NCBI GenBank assembly: GCA_039029535.1
Contig: JBCCFW010000048.1
Coordinates: 1 to 40,783 of the forward strand
From: JBCCFW01 sp039029535
Lineage (GTDB): Bacteria > Acidobacteriota > JBCCFW01
Reading direction: 5' to 3'
DNA length: 40,783 nucleotides
Shown here: positions 1 through 8,200 of the stretch, piece by piece
How the letters are laid out: the number at the start of each line of letters is the position of its first letter
Position numbering within the stretch: the first letter of the stretch is position 1
Translations under genes and position numbers: made by a program
The notes under the pieces: generated by a model
Database searches by the model: none
Seen by the model: the letters and a program-made list of their open reading frames with translations, nothing else
Told to the model about the DNA's origin: nothing

Positions 1-1
1 G

Positions 2-340
2 GTGGGCTTCATCGTCATCGAGGCCGGCAGCGGCACGATCGGCGGCGTGACCTACGAGGCGGCGCTGGGAGCCGACTCGGTCCGCGGCGTCGGAAACGGC
101 GGTCCGTACCCGTACACCTTCAGCCAGACCTTCGCGTCGGCACCGCAAGTGGCCGTCACCACCATGGCCGGAGTCGACGGGGGCAATGGCGGCTGGTCCC
201 AGACCCACGGCACGCCGCAGACCACGACCACGACGCTGAACCTCACGGTCGACGAGGACCAGCTCGCCGACTCCGAGCGCAGCCACACGCCGGAGCAGGT
301 CGGCTACGTCGTCTTCGAGACAGCGGTGGTCGTTCCCTGA
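2..340 (+). CDS. C-terminal part of a secreted beta-rich protein (5' end outside window)
   Basis: The frame is open from the left edge, so the true start lies upstream and only the last 112 or so residues are visible. The visible part is rich in Gly, Thr and Val with alternating hydrophobic residues, as in an extracellular beta-sandwich. It carries the phrase VGFIVIEAGSG near its start and EQVGYVVFE near its end, which looks like the same strand motif used twice, so the segment may be one unit of a repeated domain. The segment ADSERSHTPEQVGYVVFE is of a kind I associate with C-terminal domains of large secreted bacterial proteins, but I cannot assign a named family. The gene converges on the TIGR03790 gene and is separated from it by a strong hairpin. 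Confidence 0.6.
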   Translation: MGFIVIEAGSGTIGGVTYEAALGADSVRGVGNGGPYPYTFSQTFASAPQVAVTTMAGVDGGNGGWSQTHGTPQTTTTTLNLTVDEDQLADSERSHTPEQVGYVVFETAVVVP

Positions 341-348
341 CCTGGCTC

Positions 349-385
349 GCGATGCCACGACGTCGTCGAGACATCGTGGCATCGC
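349..385. terminator. Bidirectional hairpin between convergent genes
   Basis: A perfect 12-bp inverted repeat (GCGATGCCACGA at 349-360 and its complement at 374-385) encloses a 13-nt loop. It starts 9 bp after one stop codon and ends 11 bp before the other. There is no T-run on either side, which is common for GC-rich genomes, so termination function is inferred from the stem and its position. Confidence 0.65.
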
Positions 386-395
386 AACGTTGGGA

Positions 396-3300
396 TCAGG
401 TCGGGCAGTCGCCGAAGTTGTCGACGAGGATCTCGACGTCCTTCTCGGTGATCAGACCGTCGCCGTTGAGGTCGTACTCGGGCGGCGGGTTCGGGCGGTT
501 GCAGAGCCGCGCTTCCAGGTAGTCGAAGTCGGCCATGTCGATGACCCCGTCACCGTTCAGGTCACCACGCGGATCCATGTCCCGGTAGTACTGACGGAGG
601 ATCGTGTTGTCGTCGCCGTCGACGTCACCGTCGCCATCGAGGTCGGCGGTGAGATCGTCGGCCGAGCACGGCAGGTAGGGAATCAACAACCGCAGGTCGG
701 CATCACCGACGACCTCGTCACCGTTGAGATCCCACGGGCAGGGCGGACGCGGGTGGTCGTACCACTCGACGAAGGCGTAGTTCGAGACCGTCCGCTCCTC
801 CTCGCCCGCGTTGACCGCCGTCAGTCTCAGCACGCCGTCGAAGTTCGCGGGAAGGATGTCGGCAAGCGACAGGCTCAAGCCCTCGATCGCGCCTACGCCG
901 GACAACACGACGGTCCCCGTCCCCGGCTCGCACTCCTCGACGGTCGCGACCTCGCAAGAGCTGAGCGTCCAGTCGACCGAGTCGCGATTGCTCGTTCCGT
1001 GGAGGACGTTCAGCCGGAGGCTCGGGTCCTCGGGTGAGTCGCTCCAGATGCGCAGCTCGTCGGGCTTGCCGACCTGGATCCCCTCGGGGTGCCAGATCTT
1101 GATGGCGAGCGGTCGATAGAGCGGATCGCCGTAGACGATGCCGGACTTCGCGTTGCCGAAGACCAGGCTCTCACCGAGGCTCCGGCCGCCGAAGAAGGCA
1201 CCGGCGATCTCCTTGCTCGGGTTGAAGGCCCAGCCGCCGGTGAGGTGATGCGACGAGCTGCCCCAGCAGGCGATGCCGCCCATGCGGTCGATGACGTTGC
1301 TCGCCCAGTCACCTCCGACGGTGGTGTTGCGGTTGTCGTTGTCGAAGTCGCCGATGGCCGTGTCGAGGAGCTGGTCGCCGGTCGGCACGTCGACGATCCG
1401 GACCTCGTCGAGATCGAAGAAGCCGATGAGGTCCCACGACAGCACCGACCGCAAGCGAGCGGTGACGAGCGTGATCTCACCGTCCACCTGGGCCTCGGTG
1501 ACCGTGAAGGTCCGCGTCGCGCTGGTCCAGGAGAGATGCTGATCGTCCATGTCGACGGTGAAGTGCTTCCAGACGCCGGTGCCCGTCCCCTCGTTCAAGA
1601 GGTGGAGCGAGAACTGGAACTGACCACCGGGGCTCGCCTGGTTGCGGTACTTGAACGAGACCTGGATCTCCCGCGAGCCCGAGACGGGCAGCGCCGGGTT
1701 CTGGGCGAGCGCCTTGTCGAGCCGAACGGCGATGCGCTCGGGGCAGGACACGATCGAGCCGTCGTCGTGGGTGCAGACACTGTCGTCCAGGTCGTTCTTG
1801 GAGTGCACGCCGTAATGCGCGTAGCGATTGGTCAAGGCGATCACGAGCCCCCCGTCTCCAATGACCGGACCCGTCGACGGCGTTCGCGAGCGACGCTCGG
1901 TGAGGATGACCGGCGGCGTCTTCTCGATGGCACCGGAGCTCGGCATGCTCCAGCCCGGAGGCCTGAAGCCGTAGAACTGAACCGGGTAGGAGCGGATCTG
2001 ATGTCCGATGAAGCCCGGCGCGAAGCCGACGCAGTCGGAGTTGAGATCCTGGAAGAGGTCGTCGGACTCCCGCTGACACTGCTCGATCAGCGCCGGCGTG
2101 GGGAGGTCCTCGCAGAGCGGCTCGCAGTCCTCATCGGTCTTGCGCCAGCGGATCATCGTGTTGAAGTTGTTGAAGCCGGCCTGACCGTTCGGGAACGGGT
2201 AAGAACCGAAGAGCATCCCGGCGTCGATCGCCTTCGGGATGGTCGTGTTGGTCGCACCGGGGAGCTTGCCGAAGATCGACCCGGTCGAATCCGAGCCGGT
2301 GCTCCCCCAGCGGCAGGCCAGGTGGTTCCAGGAGCTCTCGGGGTCACCGAAGATGAAGGGCTCGTGCGTGAGGTAGGCGGTGCACTTCTCGTCGAACGAC
2401 GAGGTCAGGTTCCGCGCCGCCACCGAGACCTCCTGGGTGAAGCCGTCGAGATCGTGCTCGGTCAAGATGTTGCCCTGCACGCCGTCGGCTTCCGCCGCCA
2501 GGGTGCGCTCGAGCTGGTTCCGGGTCCGACCGAGGTCGTAGGCCTCGACCCGTCCGTAGGCCATCGCCCCGTGCGCGGCGGGATCGAGCGGCCCGAGGTA
2601 GCCGTGAACCGCACCGTTGCGCAGGTAGCTCGGGGAGACCGAGCCGTTCCCGCTGCTCAGGATGCTGTCGACGTGGGTGAGGTGGTAGCTGAAGTAGTAG
2701 TCGAAGGACGGCTCCTCGTGATCGGAGCCCCAGGTCGTACCGGTGAGCCGAGGCGGGATGCCGCGGATGAGCACGAGGTGCGTGACGGGCGACAGGTCCA
2801 CGATCTGCTCGAGATTCTTGGTCTCGCACTCGAAGAGGATCTCCGCCTCGATCGTGTCGCAGAGACATTGCACGGCCTGCTCACGAGCGCCGAGCAGCTC
2901 GTCGGCAGAAGCGAACTGACCCGTCGGAAGCTGCACGCCACAGACCCGCGTGTCGAGCAGGTCACGGGCATTGACGTAGTCGCGGGCGAGCGTCTCGGCG
3001 TGGGGTGCGTTGACGTTGTAGATGACCAGCGCCTGGTGCGCGAGATCGGCGGGATCGAAGCCGTCCTTCGTGAGCTGCACGAAGTGCTCTCCGAAGAGAG
3101 AGTCGTCGATCGCGACGATCAGGCGGTGGACGTCGATCTCCGAGGCCCGATAGCTCAGCGCGAGCTCGCCGTTCGGCGGCGGAAAGATCGAACGCACTTG
3201 CTCGGTGCAGCCGTGCCCCAGGTGGAACTCGGGATTCTCCGGTGACGTGCCGTCGGAGAGACGAGCGATCAAGCGAGCTTCAGTGCCGGGCTCGATGCTG

Positions 3301-3470
3301 GCCGTGGTCAAGACGAGGTCGACGCAAGCCCCGGACCAGGCCACGTCGGTCCCGTCCAGGTCGAGACTCGTGGCGAACGCCACGGGAGCCAGCAAGAGCG
3401 TCGAGAGGACGAGCCAGGCGGCTCGGAAAGGAAAGCAACGATCGCGAACGGACGCAGTCAATCCGGTCAT
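396..3470 (-). CDS. Secreted TIGR03790-family protein with C-terminal dockerin-like repeats
   Basis: The product is about 1024 residues. It starts with a basic stretch and a hydrophobic signal peptide (WLVLSTLLLAPVAFA), so it is exported. Around residues 140-480 it has the layout I know from the TIGR03790 family: ALVIYNVNAPHAETLARDY, then LVLIRGIPPRLTGT. The family's end region, with GIVYGDPLYRPL, is near residue 780. Residues 909-1024 hold four Asp-rich calcium loops (such as DLNGDGVIDMADF and DLNGDGLITEKDV), arranged like two tandem type I dockerin modules. The function of TIGR03790 proteins is unknown to me. The start is set at 3470 because GAGG lies 6 nt upstream and a good promoter at 3566-3593 lies inside the longer open frame, which reaches 3668. 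Starts at 3476 or 3488 are also possible. A dockerin without a cohesin partner in view may simply be a calcium-stabilised tail. Confidence 0.75.
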   Translation of the reverse strand: MTGLTASVRDRCFPFRAAWLVLSTLLLAPVAFATSLDLDGTDVAWSGACVDLVLTTASIEPGTEARLIARLSDGTSPENPEFHLGHGCTEQVRSIFPPPNGELALSYRASEIDVHRLIVAIDDSLFGEHFVQLTKDGFDPADLAHQALVIYNVNAPHAETLARDYVNARDLLDTRVCGVQLPTGQFASADELLGAREQAVQCLCDTIEAEILFECETKNLEQIVDLSPVTHLVLIRGIPPRLTGTTWGSDHEEPSFDYYFSYHLTHVDSILSSGNGSVSPSYLRNGAVHGYLGPLDPAAHGAMAYGRVEAYDLGRTRNQLERTLAAEADGVQGNILTEHDLDGFTQEVSVAARNLTSSFDEKCTAYLTHEPFIFGDPESSWNHLACRWGSTGSDSTGSIFGKLPGATNTTIPKAIDAGMLFGSYPFPNGQAGFNNFNTMIRWRKTDEDCEPLCEDLPTPALIEQCQRESDDLFQDLNSDCVGFAPGFIGHQIRSYPVQFYGFRPPGWSMPSSGAIEKTPPVILTERRSRTPSTGPVIGDGGLVIALTNRYAHYGVHSKNDLDDSVCTHDDGSIVSCPERIAVRLDKALAQNPALPVSGSREIQVSFKYRNQASPGGQFQFSLHLLNEGTGTGVWKHFTVDMDDQHLSWTSATRTFTVTEAQVDGEITLVTARLRSVLSWDLIGFFDLDEVRIVDVPTGDQLLDTAIGDFDNDNRNTTVGGDWASNVIDRMGGIACWGSSSHHLTGGWAFNPSKEIAGAFFGGRSLGESLVFGNAKSGIVYGDPLYRPLAIKIWHPEGIQVGKPDELRIWSDSPEDPSLRLNVLHGTSNRDSVDWTLSSCEVATVEECEPGTGTVVLSGVGAIEGLSLSLADILPANFDGVLRLTAVNAGEEERTVSNYAFVEWYDHPRPPCPWDLNGDEVVGDADLRLLIPYLPCSADDLTADLDGDGDVDGDDNTILRQYYRDMDPRGDLNGDGVIDMADFDYLEARLCNRPNPPPEYDLNGDGLITEKDVEILVDNFGDCPT

Positions 3471-3565
3471 CGGCATCCTCGCAGCCATCGCGAGCTGCGG
3501 GGAGGGGCGGCCCGAACGCAGGGCCGTCAAGAGCCTCTCTCGCTCGGTCGCGATGCTTTCGATCG

Positions 3566-3593
3566 ATGTTAGAGACGACTGAGGGATCGTCAA
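3566..3593 (-). promoter_or_regulatory. Sigma70-like promoter of the TIGR03790 gene
   Basis: On the minus strand TTGACG (3593-3588) is followed after 16 nt by TAACAT (3571-3566). The first matches the -35 consensus at five of six bases and the second the -10 at four of six. Transcription would begin near 3558, giving a leader of roughly 90 nt before the chosen start at 3470. This excludes the far-upstream start of the open frame. Confidence 0.45.
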
Positions 3594-3618
3594 GCACTCC
3601 CCCCCACCCTCGCGGGGC

Positions 3619-3939
3619 TCAGGGAGCGTCGAGGCCGATGCGTCGACGGGCGTCGTGACAGCGCTCACTCCCCCTCTCGAAGACCCGGCACGGACGCGGA
3701 CGATCCTCGTAGACGGTGCAAGCCCATCGCTCCTCGCCCGACTCCGTCGGCTCGGCGCTCACGAGGGCAGCGCAAGCCTCGTCCCGACGTGAGAGCTCGA
3801 AGCAGCCGTCGCGGAAGCGCACGAGCTGGGGGTGACGCTCGATGATCGACTCGTGCGGGGAGATCGCCACCTGCACGAAGGCGTGACGACAGCAGGCCGC
3901 GCAGGTCTGACAGTCGAGCTCGAGCTCCCGTTCGTCCAT
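3619..3939 (-). CDS. YkgJ-family cysteine-cluster protein
   Basis: This 106-residue protein opens with the pattern CQTCAACC (C-x2-C-x2-CC) at residues 10-17. It has further cysteines in DGCFEL, DEACAAL, WACTVYEDRPRPCRVF and SERCHDA. This is the signature of the YkgJ / CxxCxxCC family, small proteins thought to bind a metal or Fe-S centre, with no established reaction. The open frame continues upstream, but that part is the antisense shadow of the MFS gene, so the ATG at 3939 just before the cysteine motif is used. It is divergent from the transporter gene, with very little DNA between the two starts. It reads toward the TIGR03790 gene, which seems to have its own promoter. Confidence 0.75.
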   Translation of the reverse strand: MDERELELDCQTCAACCRHAFVQVAISPHESIIERHPQLVRFRDGCFELSRRDEACAALVSAEPTESGEERWACTVYEDRPRPCRVFERGSERCHDARRRIGLDAP

Positions 3940-3987
3940 GCCGCGATCATGTCTTGCTCTCCCCACGCTGCACTGGCATTCTCCGGA

Positions 3988-5193
3988 ATGGGAACGGTGA
4001 CCGGGAATCCGAGGCTGCTCTGCCTCTTTCGAGCGCTGCAGATGGCGCTCTTCCCGATGGCGATCTACGCCGTCTTCCTGACTCGCGAGCTCGGCTTCAC
4101 CATGACGCAGCTCATGGTCCTGCAAGCCGGCTTCGGCGCCACGGTCGTTCTCTGCGAGTTCCCATCCGGCTACCTGGCGGACCGTCTCGGCTATCGGCGG
4201 ACGCTCTGCCTGGCCTCGATCGTCATGATCGCGGGCTGGAGCATCTACTCCGTCGGGAGCTCGTTCCCGGTGCTGTTGATGGGCGAGGTCTTCCTCGCCA
4301 TCGGGACCTCGCTCATCTCCGGCGCCGACGTCGCCCTGCTCTACGAGTCGCTCGAGGAGACGGACCAAGCCGATCGCTTCACGCATTGGAACGGGCTGTG
4401 GCGAGCCTGGGGCCAGGGAGCCGAGGGCAGCGCCGCGTTGCTGGCGGGCCTCCTCTTCGCGTGGTGGGCACGCGCGCCCTTCGTCGTCCAGTTGCTCGCG
4501 TGGTCACTGGCCCTGGTCGTCGCCTGGCGACTCGTCGAGCCCGATCGGGTTCGCCCCCCCGCGACCGGCAACTGGCAGCAAGTGAAGGGGATGCTGCGCC
4601 TGGCCTGGCACGAACGGCCACGGCTCCGGGCCATCATCGTGCTGATGACGACCTTCGGGATGAGCAGCTTCGTCCCGGTCTGGATCGTCTCGGTCTACGC
4701 CAAGGATGCCGGCTTGCCCGACGCCTGGCTGGGCGTCCTGTGGGCCCTCGCCAACTACTCGGTCGCCGCCGGCGCCTTGCTCTCGAGCCGGCTCGAACGT
4801 CGTCTCGGGCTCGGGCTGATGTTGGGCGTCGCGACGGCGCTGGTCGCCCTGGGCTACTTCGGGCTCGCGCTCACCCACGCTCTCGGCGGCTTCGTCTTCT
4901 ACTACGCCATCACCTTCATGCGCGGGCTGCTCGGTCCGGTGCTCGATCGCGAGGAGCAGCAGCTCCTCCCCTCGGGTGAACGGGCCGGCTTCGTGTCGCT
5001 GCGCGGCTTGGTCTTCCGGGGGAGCTTCCTCGTGATCGGACCGGTCGTCGGACGTGGCGTCGACCACCACGGTGAGCACGTGATGCTGCTCGTGCTCGGC
5101 ATCGGCCTGACCCTCGCTTGCACGGCGACGAGCGTCTGGTTCCTGCGGCTGCGCGCGGCAGCGGCTGCGCGAGAGGCCGCGGCGCGCGACTGA
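3988..5193 (+). CDS. Major facilitator superfamily (MFS) transporter
   Basis: The product is about 401 residues, a usual size for a 12-helix MFS carrier in the inner membrane. The loop after the second helix carries the MFS signature GYLADRLGYRRTL. Long hydrophobic segments recur along the length, for example ALFPMAIYAVFL, ASIVMIAGWSIYSV and LLVLGIGLTLACTATSVWFL. The substrate cannot be told from sequence. An ATG at 3949 is in frame and would add 13 residues, leaving only 9 bp to the divergent YkgJ start. The ATG at 3988 leaves 48 bp and begins just before the first helix, so I prefer it. Neither has a convincing Shine-Dalgarno sequence. The C-terminus is Ala- and Arg-rich and a hairpin follows the stop. 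Confidence 0.85.
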   Translation: MGTVTGNPRLLCLFRALQMALFPMAIYAVFLTRELGFTMTQLMVLQAGFGATVVLCEFPSGYLADRLGYRRTLCLASIVMIAGWSIYSVGSSFPVLLMGEVFLAIGTSLISGADVALLYESLEETDQADRFTHWNGLWRAWGQGAEGSAALLAGLLFAWWARAPFVVQLLAWSLALVVAWRLVEPDRVRPPATGNWQQVKGMLRLAWHERPRLRAIIVLMTTFGMSSFVPVWIVSVYAKDAGLPDAWLGVLWALANYSVAAGALLSSRLERRLGLGLMLGVATALVALGYFGLALTHALGGFVFYYAITFMRGLLGPVLDREEQQLLPSGERAGFVSLRGLVFRGSFLVIGPVVGRGVDHHGEHVMLLVLGIGLTLACTATSVWFLRLRAAAAAREAAARD

Positions 5194-5215
5194 AGACGAC
5201 CCACTCGAACAGAGA

Positions 5216-5243
5216 AGGGCCCCCCGGCGAACCGGAGGGCCCT
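5216..5243. terminator. Bidirectional hairpin terminator
   Basis: AGGGCCCCCCGG (5216-5227) and CCGGAGGGCCCT (5232-5243) pair with a single mismatch around the tetraloop CGAA. The hairpin sits between two convergent stop codons (5193 and 5272) and can serve both. No T-run follows. Confidence 0.6.
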
Positions 5244-5271
5244 CGTCATCGGTCACGTCGAGGCCGGACGA

Positions 5272-8200
5272 TCAGCGCTCGCCGGGACCGCTCGGCGTCA
5301 TGACCTGACCGAACGATCCCTCGCCCGCGCTCAGGCTGTACGCCGTGATGATGTAGGCCCGCAGCCCGGCCTCGTAGACACCGCCCTCGGCATCGACGTA
5401 CACGTTGTTGGTCGACGTGCCCACCAGCCGGTAGTCGTTGCGAGTGTCCGGACGGAAGCCCGACACGCGCCGGATGCGGTAGACGATGCAGGAGTCGCCC
5501 TCATCGGTGACCTCGTCGTCCCAGCTCATGAACAGGTCGTCGTTCATGAGGCTGAGCCGGAGACCGTCGACCCCGAAGAGCGGAGCCTCGCTGCACGCGC
5601 CACCGTCGTCGTCGACACCCGAGTTCGGATCGACCTCACCCGCATCGATGGCACCGTCGCCGTTGCGGTCCTCGGCGCCGTCGAGCACGCCGCCCTCGTC
5701 CGTGTCGGGGTCGAGCGGGTTGGTGGTCGTCTCGGGATCCGCGTCCGCCCGGAAGATCGAGCGGTTCGTGCCACGGATCGGACCGTCGCCGTCGGGATCG
5801 GGCGAGTCGCGGGTGTTGCCCCACTCGACGCCGTCCTCGAGGCCGTCACCGTCGGTGTCCGCCCGGCTGGGGTCGGTGCCGGTGATGAGGTTCTCGAGAC
5901 CATCGGAGAGACCGTCGTCGTCGCTGTCGGTGTCCAGCGGGTTCGTCATGACGCCGTCGTCACCGGGCACGAGCTCCTGACCGTCGGCGATCGTGTCACC
6001 GTCGGTGTCGGCCAGGCTCTCGTCGGTACCGAGGAAGCTCTCCGCGAAGTTGGAGAGACCGTCACCGTCGCTGTCGAAGTCGTCGGAGGCATCGCCCGCA
6101 TCGGCGTCACCCTCGGTCACGTCGATGGCACCGTCGCGGTTGAAGTCCTCGTTGCCGTCGGGCACGCCGCCGCCGTCCGTGTCCATGAGGAGAGGATCGG
6201 TCGTCCGGCTCGGATCCGCGTCCGGCACGAAGATGTCGGGGTTGGTCGCGAGGAGACTGCCCGAGGCCACGAGGCCCGACGTGAGCCCCAGCTCCGTTCC
6301 GTCCTGTAGTCCGTCGCCATCGCTGTCCGCCCGCAGCGGATGTGTCCGGGTCACGTTGACCTCGTCACCGTCGGAGATGCCGTCGTCGTCGCTGTCGGAG
6401 TCCCGAGGATCGGTGATCATGCCGTCGGCGCCGGCCATGATCTCTTCGCCGTCGTCGAGCCCGTCCCCGTCGGTGTCGCTACTGGCCGGGTTCAGGCCGA
6501 AGGCCGTCTCCACCTCGGTCGGGATGCCGTCCCCGTCGGAGTCGATGTCGTCACCGAACGAGCGCGGATCGGCCTCACCGGGATCGAGCCGGCCGTTGCG
6601 GTTCCAGTCCTCGCCGCCGTCGTCGAGACCACCACCGTCACTGTCCGCGACGTTGGGGTTCGTGACCGAGCTCGGATCGGCGTCGGGAACGAAGATCGTC
6701 GAGTCGGTGCCGGTGATGGGACCGGCGCCATCGGGGTCGGAGACGCCATTGACGTAGCCCAGCTCGGTGCCGTCCTGAAGACCGTCACCGTCGGTGTCGG
6801 CGTCGACCGGATTGGTCAGGACGCCGTCGAGCCCGGCGGTGAGCTCTTCGCCGTCGCTGATGCCGTCGTCGTCGGTGTCACCGTTGAGGACCTCGGTGAT
6901 GGAGCGACCGACCGGCGGCAACACTTCCTCGGCATCGAGCAGTCCGTCCCCGTCGGTGTCGGGCACGTCGGGGTCGCTCCCGAAGGTCGCTTCGACGACG
7001 TCGGCCAGGCCGTCGAGGTCGGTGTCGGTGTCGTCGGCCCCGTCGGACGGATCCGCTTCGCCTTCCGACCACGAGCCGTCCCGGTTCAGGTCCTCGTGTC
7101 CGTCGGGGATGCCACCGCCGTCGCTGTCGGCCATGAGCGGATCGGTCGTCGTCGCCGGATCGGCGTCGGGAACGAACACCGTGTCGTCCGTGCCGCCGAG
7201 CGGACCCATCCCGTCGGGATCGGGCACGCCCATGGTGATCCCCAGCTCGGTGCCGTCGAGGATGCGATCACCGTCGCTGTCACCGTCGGCTGCCGCGGTG
7301 AAGATGCCGTCGACACCGATGTTGGCCTCCTCGTAGTCGCTGAGACCGTCGTCGTCACTGTCGCGATCCATCGCCGAAGTCCCGAGGAAGTTCTCGTGAC
7401 CATTGTCGATGCCGTCGCCGTCGTCGTCGTCGATCCGCAGGTCACCGACCACGGCGTCGAGGCCGTCGACGACGTCGCGGATGCCGTCGAGGTCGGTGTC
7501 GGTCGTGGAGTCGAGCTGACCATCGCGGTTGAGGTCGAGGAAGCCGAGGCCCGCCTGGTCGATGTCGTTGACACCATCACCGTTGGAGTCGACGTCGACG
7601 AAGTCGGGGAACTCGTCGGAGTCGGAGTGCGGCGGCCCACTGCTGGCCCAGGGGACCCGGCCCCGCGCTCCGATCATCCCGTCGGAGCGACCATCACCGT
7701 CGCCATCGGGCTGGAAGGCCTCGTCGACGTCGTTGAGACCGTCGGAGTCGGAGTCCAGGTCACGGAAGTCGGGCGTCCCATCGAAGTCGAAGTCGCGCAC
7801 GGGATCGGCAAAGTCGTCGCCATCGGCATCGACCATTCCGGTCTCGCAGCCTGCCTCGATGAGGTCGGCCAGGCCGTTGCCTCCCACGTCGTGCGTCAAG
7901 TCGACCTGGCCGTCGCCATCGGCGTCCAACATCAGGAGAAGATCCGGAGCCGCCCCGAACTCGGCGATGTCGTGGATGCCGTCCCCGTCGCTGTCGAGAT
8001 CCCTGTCGTCGGTGAAGGTGTCGCCGTCGGTGTCGACTCCACCATTGCCCTCGTCGGCGTTGACGATGCCGTCGTTGTCGATGTCGACGTCCACGAAGTT
8101 GTTGATGCCGTCGCCGTCATCGTCTTGATCGACGACCACGGTGACCACGGCCGTGGCCACGCGCATCTCACCCACGATGCTCCCGCTGTAGGTGTAGACG

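Noticed and set aside
1089..3245. A 718-codon open frame antisense to the TIGR03790 gene
   Set aside because: Arg/Val/Glu-rich composition without a domain, fully inside a gene with a signal peptide and known family motifs; a high-GC shadow.
5620..7280. CRISPR array or tandem DNA repeat in the Asp-rich region
   Set aside because: The periodicity is at protein level, with diverged DNA copies and no uniform repeat/spacer pattern.
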